Origin: Larix sibirica
Lineage: Eukaryota > Streptophyta > Pinopsida > Pinales > Pinaceae
Length of the DNA: 14,636 nucleotides
Assembly (NCBI GenBank): GCA_004151065.3
Contig: NWUY0304941918.1
Coordinates: 1 to 14,636 of the forward strand
Direction of reading: 5' to 3'
Position numbers and translations under genes: made by a program
The notes under the pieces: generated by a model
Database searches by the model: none
What the model saw: the letters and a program-made list of their open reading frames with translations, nothing else
Told to the model about the DNA's origin: nothing
Shown: in pieces, positions 14,633 through 14,636 of the stretch
How the letters are laid out: each line of letters begins with the position of its first letter
How positions within the stretch are numbered: the stretch's first letter is position 1

Positions 14633-14636
14633 GCAA

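Noticed and set aside
1-14636. CRISPR array, insertion sequence or defence system
   Set aside because: No exact regularly spaced repeats of 25-40 bases with unique spacers, no transposase frame, no terminal inverted repeats, and no operon-like gene layout.

Overview
The window reads as gene-poor, non-coding DNA from a large, repeat-rich genome. I find no recognisable protein gene, tRNA, rRNA, intron core, insertion sequence or CRISPR array on either strand. The longest open frames are about 145, 127 and 113 codons. They match no family I know, overlap repeats, and look like chance frames. By eye the base composition is only moderately AT-rich, CpG is not obviously depleted, and there is no poly-A retroelement debris. 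Many short, diverged repeats recur in both orientations. This fits best an intergenic tract of an expanded seed-plant mitochondrial genome, possibly a gymnosperm one. That assignment is inference from texture, because no mitochondrial gene is present to anchor it. Decayed plant nuclear DNA is the main alternative.

Layout. Bases 1-1000 hold an inverted copy of an element seen again near 8.6-9.0 kb, a perfect 14-bp stem-loop (291-330), and the first copy of a ~55-bp dispersed repeat. Bases 1000-5000 hold four more or less complete pieces of a ~240-bp composite element (families A and B), two further stem-loops (1670-1688, 2307-2354) and degenerate tandem arrays of a CCAAGTT-type unit. Bases 5000-6260 are featureless. 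Bases 6260-7870 are a cluster of degenerate tandem arrays with different units. Bases 8030-8240 are AT-rich and could be a foreign, plastid-like inclusion. Bases 8600-9940 hold the TTTCACTCTATGG family and two stem-loops that share one stem sequence. Bases 10130-14220 contain a second network: a ~120-137-bp module (tag TCAGGACGGCATGA) present near 10.3-10.5, 12.5-12.7 and 13.9-14.2 kb in both orientations. Between its copies lie a GATC-rich protein-like repeat tract (10.7-11.4 kb), a 15-bp triplet array, an 11-bp stem-loop and a GC island. Bases 14320-14632 end with two short direct-repeat pairs.

No set of genes works together here. The notable biology is structural: repeat families duplicated, diverged, inverted and shuffled, some of them keeping open, phase-matched reading frames, plus several strong stem-loops of unknown role.
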